A stretch of 64,000 nt of DNA, taken from positions 1 to 64,000 of the forward strand of contig CAIFEX010000014.1 in assembly GCA_903789665.1 (NCBI GenBank), written 5' to 3'. The notes below the pieces were generated by a model. The model was not told where the DNA came from. It made no database searches and saw nothing but the letters and a program-made list of their open reading frames with translations. The position numbers were made by a program, and so were the translations under genes. This document shows, piece by piece, positions 43,265-52,963 of the stretch (position 1 is the first letter of the stretch; every line of letters begins with the position of its first letter). The stretch is from an uncultured Clostridium sp. Its GTDB lineage: Bacteria > Bacillota > Clostridia > Clostridiales > Clostridiaceae.

Positions 43265-44086
43265 ATGAGCAGGGAAATTTTAGAACCTTTTTTGAAAGTT
43301 ATGCCCGTGTTAAAAGAAATACTACAGGAAGATGTTTTTGTTTCTGTTACAGATACTTCGACATTTTTATACTACAGACCCGGGAATAATGTTGATGTAA
43401 AAATAAAAATAGGAAGTAAAATTCCAGTTGAAGATCTATTGTATAAAACTGTTAAAGAGGGAAAGGGGTATAGTGCGGTTGTTCCAAAGGAAGTGTTTGG
43501 TATACCTTTTAGAGGTGTTACATATCCTGTTAAGGATGCGGAGAATAATGTTATAGGTGCTGTTGGCGTAGGAAGAAGTTTGGATAGACAGGTGAAATTG
43601 GAAGAATCTGCGGATACATTGTTTTCCGGTCTTGAAGAAACTAGCGCGAGCATTGAAGAGATCAATTCGGGATCTGAAGAAATGAATCGCATGATAACGA
43701 GTATGTCTGAAATTACAAAACAGGCAGAAAAGCAGATAGAGGAAAGTAATGAAATAATAAGCATGATTCAGAATATAGCATCACAGTCGAATCTGCTGGG
43801 GCTCAATGCGGCAATAGAAGCTGCCAGATCTGGAGAACAGGGAAAAGGATTTGCAGTGGTTGCGAGTGAAATGAGGAAATTGGCTCAGTCGAGCGGTGAG
43901 TCTTCACAAAAAGTTTCAAATGCACTGTCGCAGATAAATAACAATATAAAGAACATATTTGAAACGGTCAATCGGGTTCAATCTGTTTCAGAAAAACAGG
44001 TGACTGCAATGAAAGAAATTACTGCTACATTGGAAGAAATTACTGCAAGCGCTCAGACAATGACGGAAATTTCAAAGGTGGAGTGA
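43265..44086 (+). CDS. short soluble methyl-accepting chemotaxis-type transducer
   Basis: The 273-residue protein has no membrane segment. Residues 1-115 form a small sensory domain. A coiled-coil signalling domain follows with the conserved hairpin tip [37 protein letters not shown]. It is cytoplasmic and should pair with CheA/CheW. The ATG at 43265 suits the AAGGAG site; the ATG at 43256 is only 1 bp from it. Proteins of this length and ending are common in clostridia, so despite the decayed gene beyond its stop I consider it complete. Confidence 0.85.
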   Translation: MSREILEPFLKVMPVLKEILQEDVFVSVTDTSTFLYYRPGNNVDVKIKIGSKIPVEDLLYKTVKEGKGYSAVVPKEVFGIPFRGVTYPVKDAENNVIGAVGVGRSLDRQVKLEESADTLFSGLEETSASIEEINSGSEEMNRMITSMSEITKQAEKQIEESNEIISMIQNIASQSNLLGLNAAIEAARSGEQGKGFAVVASEMRKLAQSSGESSQKVSNALSQINNNIKNIFETVNRVQSVSEKQVTAMKEITATLEEITASAQTMTEISKVE

Positions 44087-44786
44087 GTTGGATCTGCGAT
44101 GTCAATCCTAAAAGGAAAGTTCCCATTCCAGTTAGTATTGTACCAAAAATCATGTAAATTTTATATTTTCCAGTTTTTGAAATAAGATAGCCGGAAACTC
44201 CAGCTGTTACAGTTAAGCCCAGTAACTGCGGTATAGTAGCCAGGCCGGCTCCGAAGGCTGAAAGGTGAAATACAGTCTGGAGATACATAGGTACAAAAAC
44301 CATGCCTGCAATATCCAATTTGCCACTTTGTTCTGGTCTGGGTAAATGTAGTTTGAATGTAATCATAAAAAATGACAAGACACCGATTGGGATATTGATA
44401 TAGAAAATCCACCTCCATGAAATTTTGTCAGAAAATAGTCCTCCGACAAATGGACCCGAAATCAGTTCAAAAACTGCCATGGATCCAATATAGGCAAAGT
44501 ATTTGGAGCACTTGGAAGGTGGGACAATATCACCTACAATTGCCTGAGTCAGAGAATTTAACCCTCCTCCACCAATTCCCTGTAAAGCCCGGAATACGAT
44601 GAGCATTTTGACGCTCTGTGCAGTACCACATAAAATTGATCCAATTAGAAAGATAATGATGGAAGTTTGAAAAATGCATTTGCGCCCGTACATGTTACCC
44701 AGCTTCCTGAACAATAGGGTTGTGATTGCACTAGTCAGCAAATAGGCAGTTGCTATCCATGCACTGGAGGTATATCTTTTATCGCT
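44087..44786 (-). pseudogene. fragment of a second EmrB/QacA-type MFS exporter
   Basis: On the minus strand the frame picks up at SSAWIATAYLLTSAITT (helix 2) and runs through GNMYGRKCIF, RALQGIGGGGLNSLTQAI and WRWIFYINIPIGVLSFF. It then jumps from KLDIAG to MVFVPMYLQTVFHLSAFGAG (a later helix) and ends early at the border with the chemotaxis gene. The N-terminus, a middle block and the C-terminus are missing. Confidence 0.75.
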
Positions 44787-44917
44787 GCTGCAGTGTAATG
44801 AATCCGAGATGTCGGAAATTGAAAGAGCATATTTGGAAAAAAAGGAAGAACTGATTCGAAATATGCCTGAACTTGTAAAATTCATAAATGAGGCAATTGC
44901 GAATATTCTTAAATAAA
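44787..44917 (+). other. C-terminal fragment of an unassigned gene
   Basis: The plus-strand frame reads EMSEIERAYLEKKEELIRNM, then PELVKFINEAIANILK and TAA at 44915-44917. It has no start and is helical and charged. It abuts the exporter remnant and may be the tail of a lost regulator. Confidence 0.3.
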
Positions 44918-45039
44918 GACGAGAAAGTTTAGTATTTGGCTGTATTGACTAAAGCTAAAACATGGCATAATATAAATATATGAATGGATGTTTAAATGTA
45001 CATATGTTTTGAATATTAGCTGGAGCTGGAGGTGTTAAC

Positions 45040-45963
45040 ATATTAGGTATATTGGATTTTTTAAGACAGGAGAAAATTAGTGAGAAATTGATTGCTGAAA
45101 TAAAACATTATCGGAATTTCTATAAGGTAAATCCTGATGTAGAATACAGGATACCAACGCCCAAATATAATTATTATGGAAAGGAAATTTGGGAGGAGGC
45201 AATTACAGCTATTATTTGTGGCGAAAATCTTCTCCTGGTTGGTCCGAAGGCAAGCGGGAAAAATGTTTTTGCAGAAAACCTGTCAGCTGCTTTTGGGAGG
45301 CCGCTCTGGGATATTTCCTTTCACGTTAACACGGATTTTTCATCTCTTATTGGGGAGGATACATTTAAAAACGGGCAGGTTGTTTTAAGGCATGGCCCAA
45401 TTTATGAATGTGCAGCCTTGGGTGGATTTGGAGTCCTTGATGAAATTAATATGGCAAGAAATGAATCCATTGCACTTCTTCATGCTGTCCTGGATTTCCG
45501 AAGGGTCATTGACATACCCGGTTATGACAGGATTCCCCTGAAGGATTCAACTAGATTCATTGCTACGATGAATTATGGATATGCAGGTACGAGAGAACTC
45601 AATGAGGCTCTGGTTTCCCGTTTCATGGTTATTGATATGCCTACTATTTCTTCTGAAAATCTTATGAAGCTGCTTAGGCAGGAGTTCCCCAATATGAAAG
45701 ATAATTATGTTGAACAATTTACAGGACTATTTAAGGATCTACAGAAAAAAAGCGAAAACTCTGAGATCTCTACAAAGTCTGTAGATCTGAGGGGTCTTCT
45801 TTCTTCCATTCATCTTATCGACAGGGGATTGAAGGCATCTAGAGCTTTGGAGATGGGTATTGTAAATAAATCCTTTGACAACTTTGAAAGGGAGATCATA
45901 GAAGATGTTATTCATCTCAGAATACCGGAAAATGTGGAAAGAAGTGAGATTTTTTCAAATTGA
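45040..45963 (+). CDS. MoxR-family AAA+ ATPase
   Basis: The protein has a Walker A-type loop VGPKASGKNVFAENL (K-N replaces the usual K-T/S), Walker B GFGVLDEINMA, sensor 1 IATMNYG and the arginine finger region LNEALVSRF. MoxR ATPases remodel or insert cofactors into target proteins together with a von Willebrand factor A partner. The GGAGG site at 45028-45032 is 7 bp from ATA 45040. The first canonical codon, TTG 45052, is 19 bp away, so the start is unusual. Overlap with the next gene is 4 bp. Confidence 0.85.
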   Translation: MLGILDFLRQEKISEKLIAEIKHYRNFYKVNPDVEYRIPTPKYNYYGKEIWEEAITAIICGENLLLVGPKASGKNVFAENLSAAFGRPLWDISFHVNTDFSSLIGEDTFKNGQVVLRHGPIYECAALGGFGVLDEINMARNESIALLHAVLDFRRVIDIPGYDRIPLKDSTRFIATMNYGYAGTRELNEALVSRFMVIDMPTISSENLMKLLRQEFPNMKDNYVEQFTGLFKDLQKKSENSEISTKSVDLRGLLSSIHLIDRGLKASRALEMGIVNKSFDNFEREIIEDVIHLRIPENVERSEIFSN

Positions 45964-47666
45964 CTGTGCAGAAGGAAAATAATGAAGCAAAGAGAGCTGA
46001 CAATATTATATGGAATGCTTCGTCTGATTACTCATTTAATTCAAAAATAAAGGCATATGATGAAAATGGAAAGGCTGATCTTTATTTGAATTATATTATA
46101 GGCGCCGTTCATAAGTACTATGATTGTTCACTTTTAAATAATTTTTTCAAATACCTCAGGAAGGATGTCAATTGCGAGTCCTTGAAAGAATTGACCTGGA
46201 TAGGTCTGGAAAATTGTACTTATGGGAGAGGAAGATGTGAGCGGCCGGTCCTTGAGAGTCTCCGTCGGGATTATTCAAAAAAATTTCTCGGCAGGTGTAA
46301 TCCAGCTTTGTCTTTTGATATTGTGGATCAGGTCAAAATAGCACATTTTCAAAGGGCGCTGGGCGAAAAGACAAATATGCCGAAATCGGTAATTGATATT
46401 TTAGATGATTTGGAATTTGACGAGAATATGGATACAGGGCAGATTATATCCCGTATGAACAGAATAATAGATGTGTATTTTTATCATAGGTCTGCACATC
46501 TTTTACACGGGAACATGCCGCCCGGGATTCAAAACAGCAAAGGCAGCCTTCAAATAAATAATAAAAAATCAAATTCTTGGCGCAGTTCGTTTTTAAAACA
46601 TTTTAATTTGATACCTTCTGAATTAAACAGGGCTTTCAGTTGGTTTAAATCTGTGGATCAGATCAACAGATACGACAGGAAGTTCATGAGCGGATATTAT
46701 GGGGCTTCTGTTTTGCAGGAACCGCAAATAAAGTCTGTAGAGAAAAATCTGTGTATTGGAAATCATAGGAATTGTCATATCTATTTTACAAAGGGTAATT
46801 TTAATGCTGATTCTGAAAGCAATAGGAGCATGCTTAAACATCGGGACGATGTTTTAAAACAGAGAGAAAAAAATAGTTTATATTACAATAAAAACCTCAC
46901 CAGAAATAATAATAGTATCATGAAACTGACAAATAAAATCAAAAATGTGATGCTTGTTGATCGTGAATCCTCCTGCAGATCGGAAACAGGGAAACTTGCA
47001 GCAGGAAAGGTCTGGAGAAATCTTTATCTTTATGACAATAAGATTTTCATAAAAAAGATTGAAAATGATGTAAGAAATTTAACTGTTGACATAATGCTGG
47101 ATTCATCATTGTCTCAGGAAAGTCGTCAGGAAATTATTGCAGAGGAAGGGTACGTCATAGCTGAAAGCCTTACGCGGTGTCAAATTCCTGTAAAAGTCTA
47201 CTCTTTCTGCAGTTTTCACGATTATACGATTCTCAATCTTTTCCGTGACTACAATGAAACTGATAAAAATAACAGAATTTTCAATTATACTTCATCAGGC
47301 TGTAACAGGGACGGTTTAGCTGTACGTGCCGCACTTTACATGATGAGAAATTCAAACTGCAGCCATAAGATGCTCATAGTCCTGTCCGACGGAAAACCAA
47401 ATGATATGCAGTGCATCCCGGGTCAAGCCAATGATGTCGAGTACAGTTATGCAGATAATGTTGGCGTGAATGACACTGCCCTGGAAGTCAGAAAAGGAAT
47501 TCAAAGTGGAATTTCAATTCTCGGTGTCTTTACAGGGCGAAAAGAAGATCTCCCTGCCGCTCAAAAAATATACGGCCGCAATCTGGTATATATAAAATCT
47601 CCAGGGAGATTTGCCGATACAGTTGGAGTCATGCTTCAAAATGAATTGAATAATTTATATGATTGA
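45960..47666 (+). CDS. von Willebrand factor A domain protein, partner of MoxR ATPase
   Basis: The 568-residue protein has a poorly conserved N-terminal region (residues 1-370). The C-terminal VWA domain has metal site DIMLDSSLSQESR (DxSxS), a threonine/serine in NYTSSGCNRDG and VLSDGKPND. Its TTG start overlaps the ATPase stop, so the two are translationally coupled. The pair resembles NorQ-NorD or CbbQ-CbbO, chaperones that activate metalloenzymes, but no client gene is fused or overlapping. The client could be encoded elsewhere or be the oxidoreductase at 50.6 kb. Confidence 0.82.
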   Translation: MTVQKENNEAKRADNIIWNASSDYSFNSKIKAYDENGKADLYLNYIIGAVHKYYDCSLLNNFFKYLRKDVNCESLKELTWIGLENCTYGRGRCERPVLESLRRDYSKKFLGRCNPALSFDIVDQVKIAHFQRALGEKTNMPKSVIDILDDLEFDENMDTGQIISRMNRIIDVYFYHRSAHLLHGNMPPGIQNSKGSLQINNKKSNSWRSSFLKHFNLIPSELNRAFSWFKSVDQINRYDRKFMSGYYGASVLQEPQIKSVEKNLCIGNHRNCHIYFTKGNFNADSESNRSMLKHRDDVLKQREKNSLYYNKNLTRNNNSIMKLTNKIKNVMLVDRESSCRSETGKLAAGKVWRNLYLYDNKIFIKKIENDVRNLTVDIMLDSSLSQESRQEIIAEEGYVIAESLTRCQIPVKVYSFCSFHDYTILNLFRDYNETDKNNRIFNYTSSGCNRDGLAVRAALYMMRNSNCSHKMLIVLSDGKPNDMQCIPGQANDVEYSYADNVGVNDTALEVRKGIQSGISILGVFTGRKEDLPAAQKIYGRNLVYIKSPGRFADTVGVMLQNELNNLYD

Positions 47667-47668
47667 TT

Positions 47669-49474
47669 TCATTTCAATGCACTGTCTATGAGTGATGTCA
47701 GAGTTTCAACCCCTTCAGGTTTTAGATGTACACCGTCAGGTTCAAAATATTCGGGATGGGAAACTGCCCGTGAATGCCAGTCGATTAATGTGACATTGCT
47801 GTTTTCCTCAGCTTTTCTGCTCAAAATTTTATTTACATCTTTCTCCCAGCGGCGCGGCACACGTGTATTTATTAGATAAATGTGAGATTTGGAAAAACAT
47901 TTAATCAGCTTGTCAATCTGAGCGTCTGTAAAATAACCGTTTGTTCCCAGTTCAAGTATGACTGCGTTGTTTGAATTATTAAACTCCGTATAGGAAGATG
48001 CCAGTCCTATTGCTTCATTGAGCTGCCTTCCAACTTTGGCATCAATCGTAAAATTGGAATATCTTTTATTTAAACTCGGGGTAATGTCCAGCATGATGGA
48101 ATCTCCGATGGCCAGTACTTTTCTGTAGGGGTTGACGGAATGCGGAGAATTTAAACTGCCATTTTTACAAGTGCTTGTCCCAGATTCTTTATTTGTCTGA
48201 GGCTGCTGTAAACTGTTTGTCCCTGCCTTATTACCTGTATGTGCCTGAGTTTTATCCATGTGGATGCTTTTAACACAGGCTGTCAGAAGTCCGACGCCTA
48301 AAGTCATCAGTATCATAACTGAAATTAATCTGGAAAAAGCCGGCTTTCTTGAACTGGCAATATTGCCCGACAAATATTTTTTGAAAGTTTTTTGGAATCC
48401 ATTTTTACGGATGGGCATTTCAATGAACCGATATGAAATTTCAGCAATAATAAATGTGACGGCCAACTGCAAACCGGCACGCCAGTAAGTTGGATTTCCC
48501 ATTTCGTAAATTGGAGTACTTAAAACAATAATAGGGTAATGCCAGAGATAGATTCCGTAGGATCTTTTACCAATCCAGCTTAAAGGTTTCCAGGAAAGTA
48601 AATGTCCAAGATAGCTTTTGGAATGACAGATGCATGCTATGAGTACGGCTGCATTTAAACTAAAAAGCAGCATACCGCCTCTGTATAGAAATGAATTGTA
48701 TTCATTCACAAAAACGACACTGATGATAAAAATAGAGAGGGTAATTGCACTTGTGATATTCAGTTTATTTTTTTGCCTGGTGGAAATTTTTCCAGTATAT
48801 GTTTTTTTAATAGGATATATGATAGCCAGCCAGCCGCCTATAAGAAGTTCAAATGCACGTGTATCTGTCCCATAGTATACACGGCTCGGATCTTCTCCCG
48901 GTTTGTATAGTACGGCCATTAGTACTGCAGAACACAATGCTGCTATAAACACAGCGTTAGAAAGCTTTGCCCTTTTTTTAAAAATCTTTATACCTGCTAT
49001 CAGCATAAGGGGCCATATGATATAAAATTGTTCTTCTATGGACAGCGACCAGAGATTTTTCAAAGGTGAAGGTGATCCAAAACTGTCAAAATAAGAGATC
49101 TTATGAAAAATAAACCACCAGTTGCTTACATAAAAAATGGAAGCTGCTGCGTCACCTTTAAGTGTGGCTGCTATTTCTGATTTAAACATTGTTGCCCAAA
49201 TAAAAATACCAGTTATTGCTATATAGGCGGCTGGCAGCAGTCTTCGAATACGCCTGATCCAAAATCTACGCAAACTGAAATTGAGTTCACTTTTTTGAGT
49301 TAAAATGCTGGATGTTATGAGATAACCGGATATCACAAAGAATATATCAACTCCTAAAAAGCCTCCTTCAGCCCAGTTAAAGTTGAAATGGTAAGCCATT
49401 ACAGCTAGTACTGAAAAAGCTCGGAGCCCGTCCAATCCAGTTATATATCGGTGATTTTGTATATTTTTTGACAT
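47669..49474 (-). CDS. OatA-like acyltransferase (acyltransferase-3 plus SGNH domain)
   Basis: The 601-residue protein has an N-terminal acyltransferase-3 membrane domain of about 10-11 helices (GLDGLRAFSVLAVMAYH, FFVISGYLITS). After residue about 430, an external SGNH-type esterase/transferase domain has AIGDSIMLDI (GDS serine) and the C-terminal DGVHLKPEG (D-x-x-H). OatA proteins O-acetylate peptidoglycan muramic acid and give lysozyme resistance. The start follows AAGGAGAG. It converges with the VWA gene with a 2-bp gap. Confidence 0.92.
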   Translation of the reverse strand: MSKNIQNHRYITGLDGLRAFSVLAVMAYHFNFNWAEGGFLGVDIFFVISGYLITSSILTQKSELNFSLRRFWIRRIRRLLPAAYIAITGIFIWATMFKSEIAATLKGDAAASIFYVSNWWFIFHKISYFDSFGSPSPLKNLWSLSIEEQFYIIWPLMLIAGIKIFKKRAKLSNAVFIAALCSAVLMAVLYKPGEDPSRVYYGTDTRAFELLIGGWLAIIYPIKKTYTGKISTRQKNKLNITSAITLSIFIISVVFVNEYNSFLYRGGMLLFSLNAAVLIACICHSKSYLGHLLSWKPLSWIGKRSYGIYLWHYPIIVLSTPIYEMGNPTYWRAGLQLAVTFIIAEISYRFIEMPIRKNGFQKTFKKYLSGNIASSRKPAFSRLISVMILMTLGVGLLTACVKSIHMDKTQAHTGNKAGTNSLQQPQTNKESGTSTCKNGSLNSPHSVNPYRKVLAIGDSIMLDITPSLNKRYSNFTIDAKVGRQLNEAIGLASSYTEFNNSNNAVILELGTNGYFTDAQIDKLIKCFSKSHIYLINTRVPRRWEKDVNKILSRKAEENSNVTLIDWHSRAVSHPEYFEPDGVHLKPEGVETLTSLIDSALK

Positions 49475-49677
49475 GGGACTCTCCTTTTTTTTAACGGACT
49501 TTAATATGCTGACATATGGGTTTAATTTATACCTTTTTTTCCTACTTTCAACATTAATAGCCTAAATTTTCACTTAAAGTTAAGTTTAACAAAATATTTT
49601 TGTGAAGTCAAGACAAGAATAAAAATCATGGGAAATATCATAAAATGTGATAAAATCATAATAAGGTGAGTTTAAAC

Positions 49678-50601
49678 ATGGAAAATGAAAATTTTAATAT
49701 AAAACCATTTTTAAAGTGGGCGGGAGGAAAGACACAGCTTCTAAATGAAATAATTGCAGAACTGCCTCAAAATGTAAGACAGCTTAAAAAGTATGTCGAA
49801 CCCTTTGTAGGAGCAGGTGCTGTATTTTTTTATTTCCTGGAAAATGATTATTTTGAATATTATATTATAAATGATATAAATTTCAAATTGATAAATTTAT
49901 ATGAGATTATCAGGGACAGACCGGGGGATTTAATCTTTGAAGTGCAGAGATTGAGATCCGAGTATCTGAAACTGGATATTGAAGGTAAGGAAAAATTATT
50001 TTATGAAATAAGAAGCAAATTCAATAATGGCTGCAGCAGTATAGAATCGGCTTCATACTTTATTTTTTTAAATAAGACATGTTTCAACGGTCTGTACAGG
50101 GAAAATTCAAAAGGTAATTTCAATGTGCCTTTTGGAAAATATGAAAATCCGAGTTTTTTTAATGAAATACAGTTGATGGAAATTTCCAGACTGTTGAATT
50201 TAAAAAATAAAGACGGGAAATTTAAAGTTAAGATTTTAAATGGGGACTTTGATGAGCTGAATGAATATATTGACGGCAGTACTTTTGTATACTTTGATCC
50301 CCCGTACAGGCCTGTGACAGTTGGGGGATTTACTTCCTACAGCAGGAGCAGTTTCAATGACAAGTCACAGATTTTGTTAAGGGATTTTTATAAATTGATG
50401 GATGTCAAAGGCGCAAAACTAATGTTGAGTAATTCGGATCCCAAAAATTTAGATGAGAGTGATACTTTTTTTGACGATTTATATTCTGATTTCAATATAA
50501 AAAGGGTTTATGCCAAAAGAAATATAAATTCTACGGGAAGTAAAAGGGGAAAAATCACAGAGCTTCTGATAACAAATTATAAAGAGGTGAAGGCCAGATG
50601 A
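49678..50601 (+). CDS. Dam-type (D12 class) DNA adenine methyltransferase
   Basis: The 307-residue enzyme has motif I FLKWAGGKTQLLNEI at the N-terminus, KTCFNGLYRENSKGNFNVPF in the target-recognition region and catalytic DPPYRP. These are characteristic of the D12 class that methylates adenine in GATC-like sites. The ATG at 49678 follows AAGGTGA; the GTG at 49666 lies inside that site. No cognate endonuclease is adjacent. Its stop overlaps the start of the molybdopterin oxidoreductase gene (ATGA), an unexpected coupling. Confidence 0.92.
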   Translation: MENENFNIKPFLKWAGGKTQLLNEIIAELPQNVRQLKKYVEPFVGAGAVFFYFLENDYFEYYIINDINFKLINLYEIIRDRPGDLIFEVQRLRSEYLKLDIEGKEKLFYEIRSKFNNGCSSIESASYFIFLNKTCFNGLYRENSKGNFNVPFGKYENPSFFNEIQLMEISRLLNLKNKDGKFKVKILNGDFDELNEYIDGSTFVYFDPPYRPVTVGGFTSYSRSSFNDKSQILLRDFYKLMDVKGAKLMLSNSDPKNLDESDTFFDDLYSDFNIKRVYAKRNINSTGSKRGKITELLITNYKEVKAR

Positions 50602-52940
50602 AAATTGACAGAATAAAACTTTTGAATATAGATAAAAATACCCTTGAATTTATAGAAAAATCCTGTCAGAGAGACGGTTTCTATACTTTCTCATCTGAAG
50701 ATGCTCATGATGAGAGGGAGAGAATAGTTTCCACTTCTGGTTCACATAACTGCGGCGGGAGATGTGTTATAAAAGCACATGTAAAATACAACCGAATTGT
50801 GAGAATATCCACGGAAGACGATATTCCTGATACGGAAAAAGTTCCGCAGCTCAGAGGATGCCTGAGATGCAGGGCTTATCGCAATAGAATATACAACTGT
50901 GACAGGCTTAAATACCCCATGAAGCGCATAGGAAAGCGCGGTGAAGGAAAGTTCAAGCCTATAACCTGGCAGGAGGCACTGGATATTACCGCTGATAATT
51001 TGAAGAGGATAATGCATAAGTACGGTCCTGATTCCATATATATTCAGTATGCTACGGGAAATGAAGGAAAGCTTTCGGAAAAAGCATGGATGAAAAGGCT
51101 TCTTGGAATGTATGGAGGGTATTTATCATATTATGGAAACTATAGTACGGCTTGTACTCAGACGGCTACTCCATATACTTTTGGAACAATATATACTGGT
51201 AACAGCAGGGAAGACTGGGTTAATTCAAGACTGATTATCCTGCTTGGGTTTAATCCTGCGGATACCATACATGGTACCAATACCGCATATTATCTTAAAA
51301 TGGCAAGGAATGCAGGAGCTAAGATAATAAGCATAGATCCCATATATTCTAATACGGCAGTTGCTCTGGCGGATAAATGGATACCTGTCAGGCCCACTAC
51401 GGATAATGCCCTGATGGATGCCATGGCTTACGTTATGATAGAGGAAAACCTTCAGGATCAAAAATTTCTGGACAGGTACTGCGTTGGTTTTGACGAGTCA
51501 CATATGCCTTCGGGCATTCCCGGAGGGAATTCCTATAAAAATTATATATTGGGAGAAGACGGGAGCAAAATATCTAAAACCCCCGCTTGGGCGGAAACCA
51601 TCACCGGAATTCCAAGGGAGACCATTGTGGAGCTGGCAAGGGAGTATGCGCTGACTAAACCGGCAGCACTTATTCAGGGGTTTGGCCCTCAAAGACATGC
51701 TTATGGGGAACAGGTGGCAAGAGGCGGAACTGTTTTGGCAGCTATGACCGGCAACATAGGTATCAGCGGAGGATGGGCATCGGGTACGGGATATCCGGTA
51801 GAGAACATATATGCAGCATCAATTCCATATTACAATCCAAATAAAAGCGAAATTTCCATGTTTAGCTGGCCAGATGCCATAGTCAGGGGAAAGGGTATGG
51901 GAGCTGATTTAAGTGTCAGAGGGGCAAAAAAATTGTCTTCCAGTATAAAACTTATTTTCAATCTGGGTGGAAACTGCCTTGTAAACCAGCATACGGACTC
52001 CAACGGTACCGCGGGAATCTTGAGAGATGAAGATCTTGTGAAGTTTATTGTCACCAATGATCAGTTCTTTACTGCAAGTGCGAAGTTTTCAGATATAATA
52101 CTGCCTTCAGATGACATGATGGAAAGGGAGGATATTGTCACACCCTGGGACGTCGGCAGTTATCTCCTGTTTATGAATAAGGCAGTGGATACTGTATTCC
52201 AGTGCAGAAACGGATATGACTGGATAGGTGAACTGGCCAAGAGGCTTGGACTTTTTGACAGATTTACAGAGGGAAGATCTTTAAACGAATGGGTGGAATA
52301 TCTTATAGAAGAGACGGCAAAGAAGAATCCTGATTTTCCATCCTGCAGTGAATTTAAGAAGAAAGGAATATACCGCAGATCTTATGAAAAGCCTTCTATT
52401 GCTTTTAAAAAGCAGATTGAGGATCCGCTGCACGACCCTTTTCCAACTCCTTCCGGTAAAATAGAGATTTTTTCCAATAGGTTGTGGGGGATGAATAATC
52501 CCGAAAAAATACCTGCAGTTCCTAAATATATTTCTGCATGGGAAGGCCCTGAGGATCCCATCTCGAGGAAATATCCGATTCAATGTATAGGCCATCACTC
52601 CAAAAGGAGAGTACATTCCACTTTTGACAATATGGGCTGGATGGAGGAAGTTGAGCGGCAGCAGGTTTTTATGAATTGTGAAGATGCAAGAGTGAGGCAT
52701 ATTTCAGATGGGGACATGGTAAAGGTGTTTAACTCCAGAGGGACTGTCATAATACCTGTAAAAGTCACTGCCAGAATTATGCCTGGAGTTGCATCAATAC
52801 CTCAGGGAGCCTGGTGGACTCCGGATAAAAATGGAGCTGACAGGCGTGGATGTATAAATGTTTTGACCAGATATAAGCCCACTCCGCTGGCTTTTGGGAA
52901 TCCATCCCATACGAGTCTGGTTGAAATAAAAAAAGTATAA
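50598..52940 (+). CDS. molybdopterin oxidoreductase, DMSO reductase family catalytic subunit
   Basis: The 780-residue protein has an N-terminal [4Fe-4S] segment (HNCGGRC, then RGCLRCRAY) and molybdopterin domains (GFNPADTIHG, MTGNIGISGGWASG). A C-terminal MGD-binding domain carries NSRGTVIIPV and SIPQGAWWTPD. It resembles DmsA/YnfE reductases. There is no twin-arginine signal, so it is probably cytoplasmic, unlike E. coli DmsA. It shares an operon with the Dam-like gene upstream and the Fe-S and chaperone genes downstream. Substrate (S- or N-oxide, selenate or similar) is unknown. Confidence 0.92.
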   Translation: MKIDRIKLLNIDKNTLEFIEKSCQRDGFYTFSSEDAHDERERIVSTSGSHNCGGRCVIKAHVKYNRIVRISTEDDIPDTEKVPQLRGCLRCRAYRNRIYNCDRLKYPMKRIGKRGEGKFKPITWQEALDITADNLKRIMHKYGPDSIYIQYATGNEGKLSEKAWMKRLLGMYGGYLSYYGNYSTACTQTATPYTFGTIYTGNSREDWVNSRLIILLGFNPADTIHGTNTAYYLKMARNAGAKIISIDPIYSNTAVALADKWIPVRPTTDNALMDAMAYVMIEENLQDQKFLDRYCVGFDESHMPSGIPGGNSYKNYILGEDGSKISKTPAWAETITGIPRETIVELAREYALTKPAALIQGFGPQRHAYGEQVARGGTVLAAMTGNIGISGGWASGTGYPVENIYAASIPYYNPNKSEISMFSWPDAIVRGKGMGADLSVRGAKKLSSSIKLIFNLGGNCLVNQHTDSNGTAGILRDEDLVKFIVTNDQFFTASAKFSDIILPSDDMMEREDIVTPWDVGSYLLFMNKAVDTVFQCRNGYDWIGELAKRLGLFDRFTEGRSLNEWVEYLIEETAKKNPDFPSCSEFKKKGIYRRSYEKPSIAFKKQIEDPLHDPFPTPSGKIEIFSNRLWGMNNPEKIPAVPKYISAWEGPEDPISRKYPIQCIGHHSKRRVHSTFDNMGWMEEVERQQVFMNCEDARVRHISDGDMVKVFNSRGTVIIPVKVTARIMPGVASIPQGAWWTPDKNGADRRGCINVLTRYKPTPLAFGNPSHTSLVEIKKV

Positions 52941-52963
52941 AGCATGTTGAAAGGGGTTTTAGA

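Noticed and set aside
43265-44086. Truncation of the chemotaxis transducer by the exporter remnant
   Set aside because: Clostridial proteins of this short soluble type end at about this point, so the gene is probably complete.
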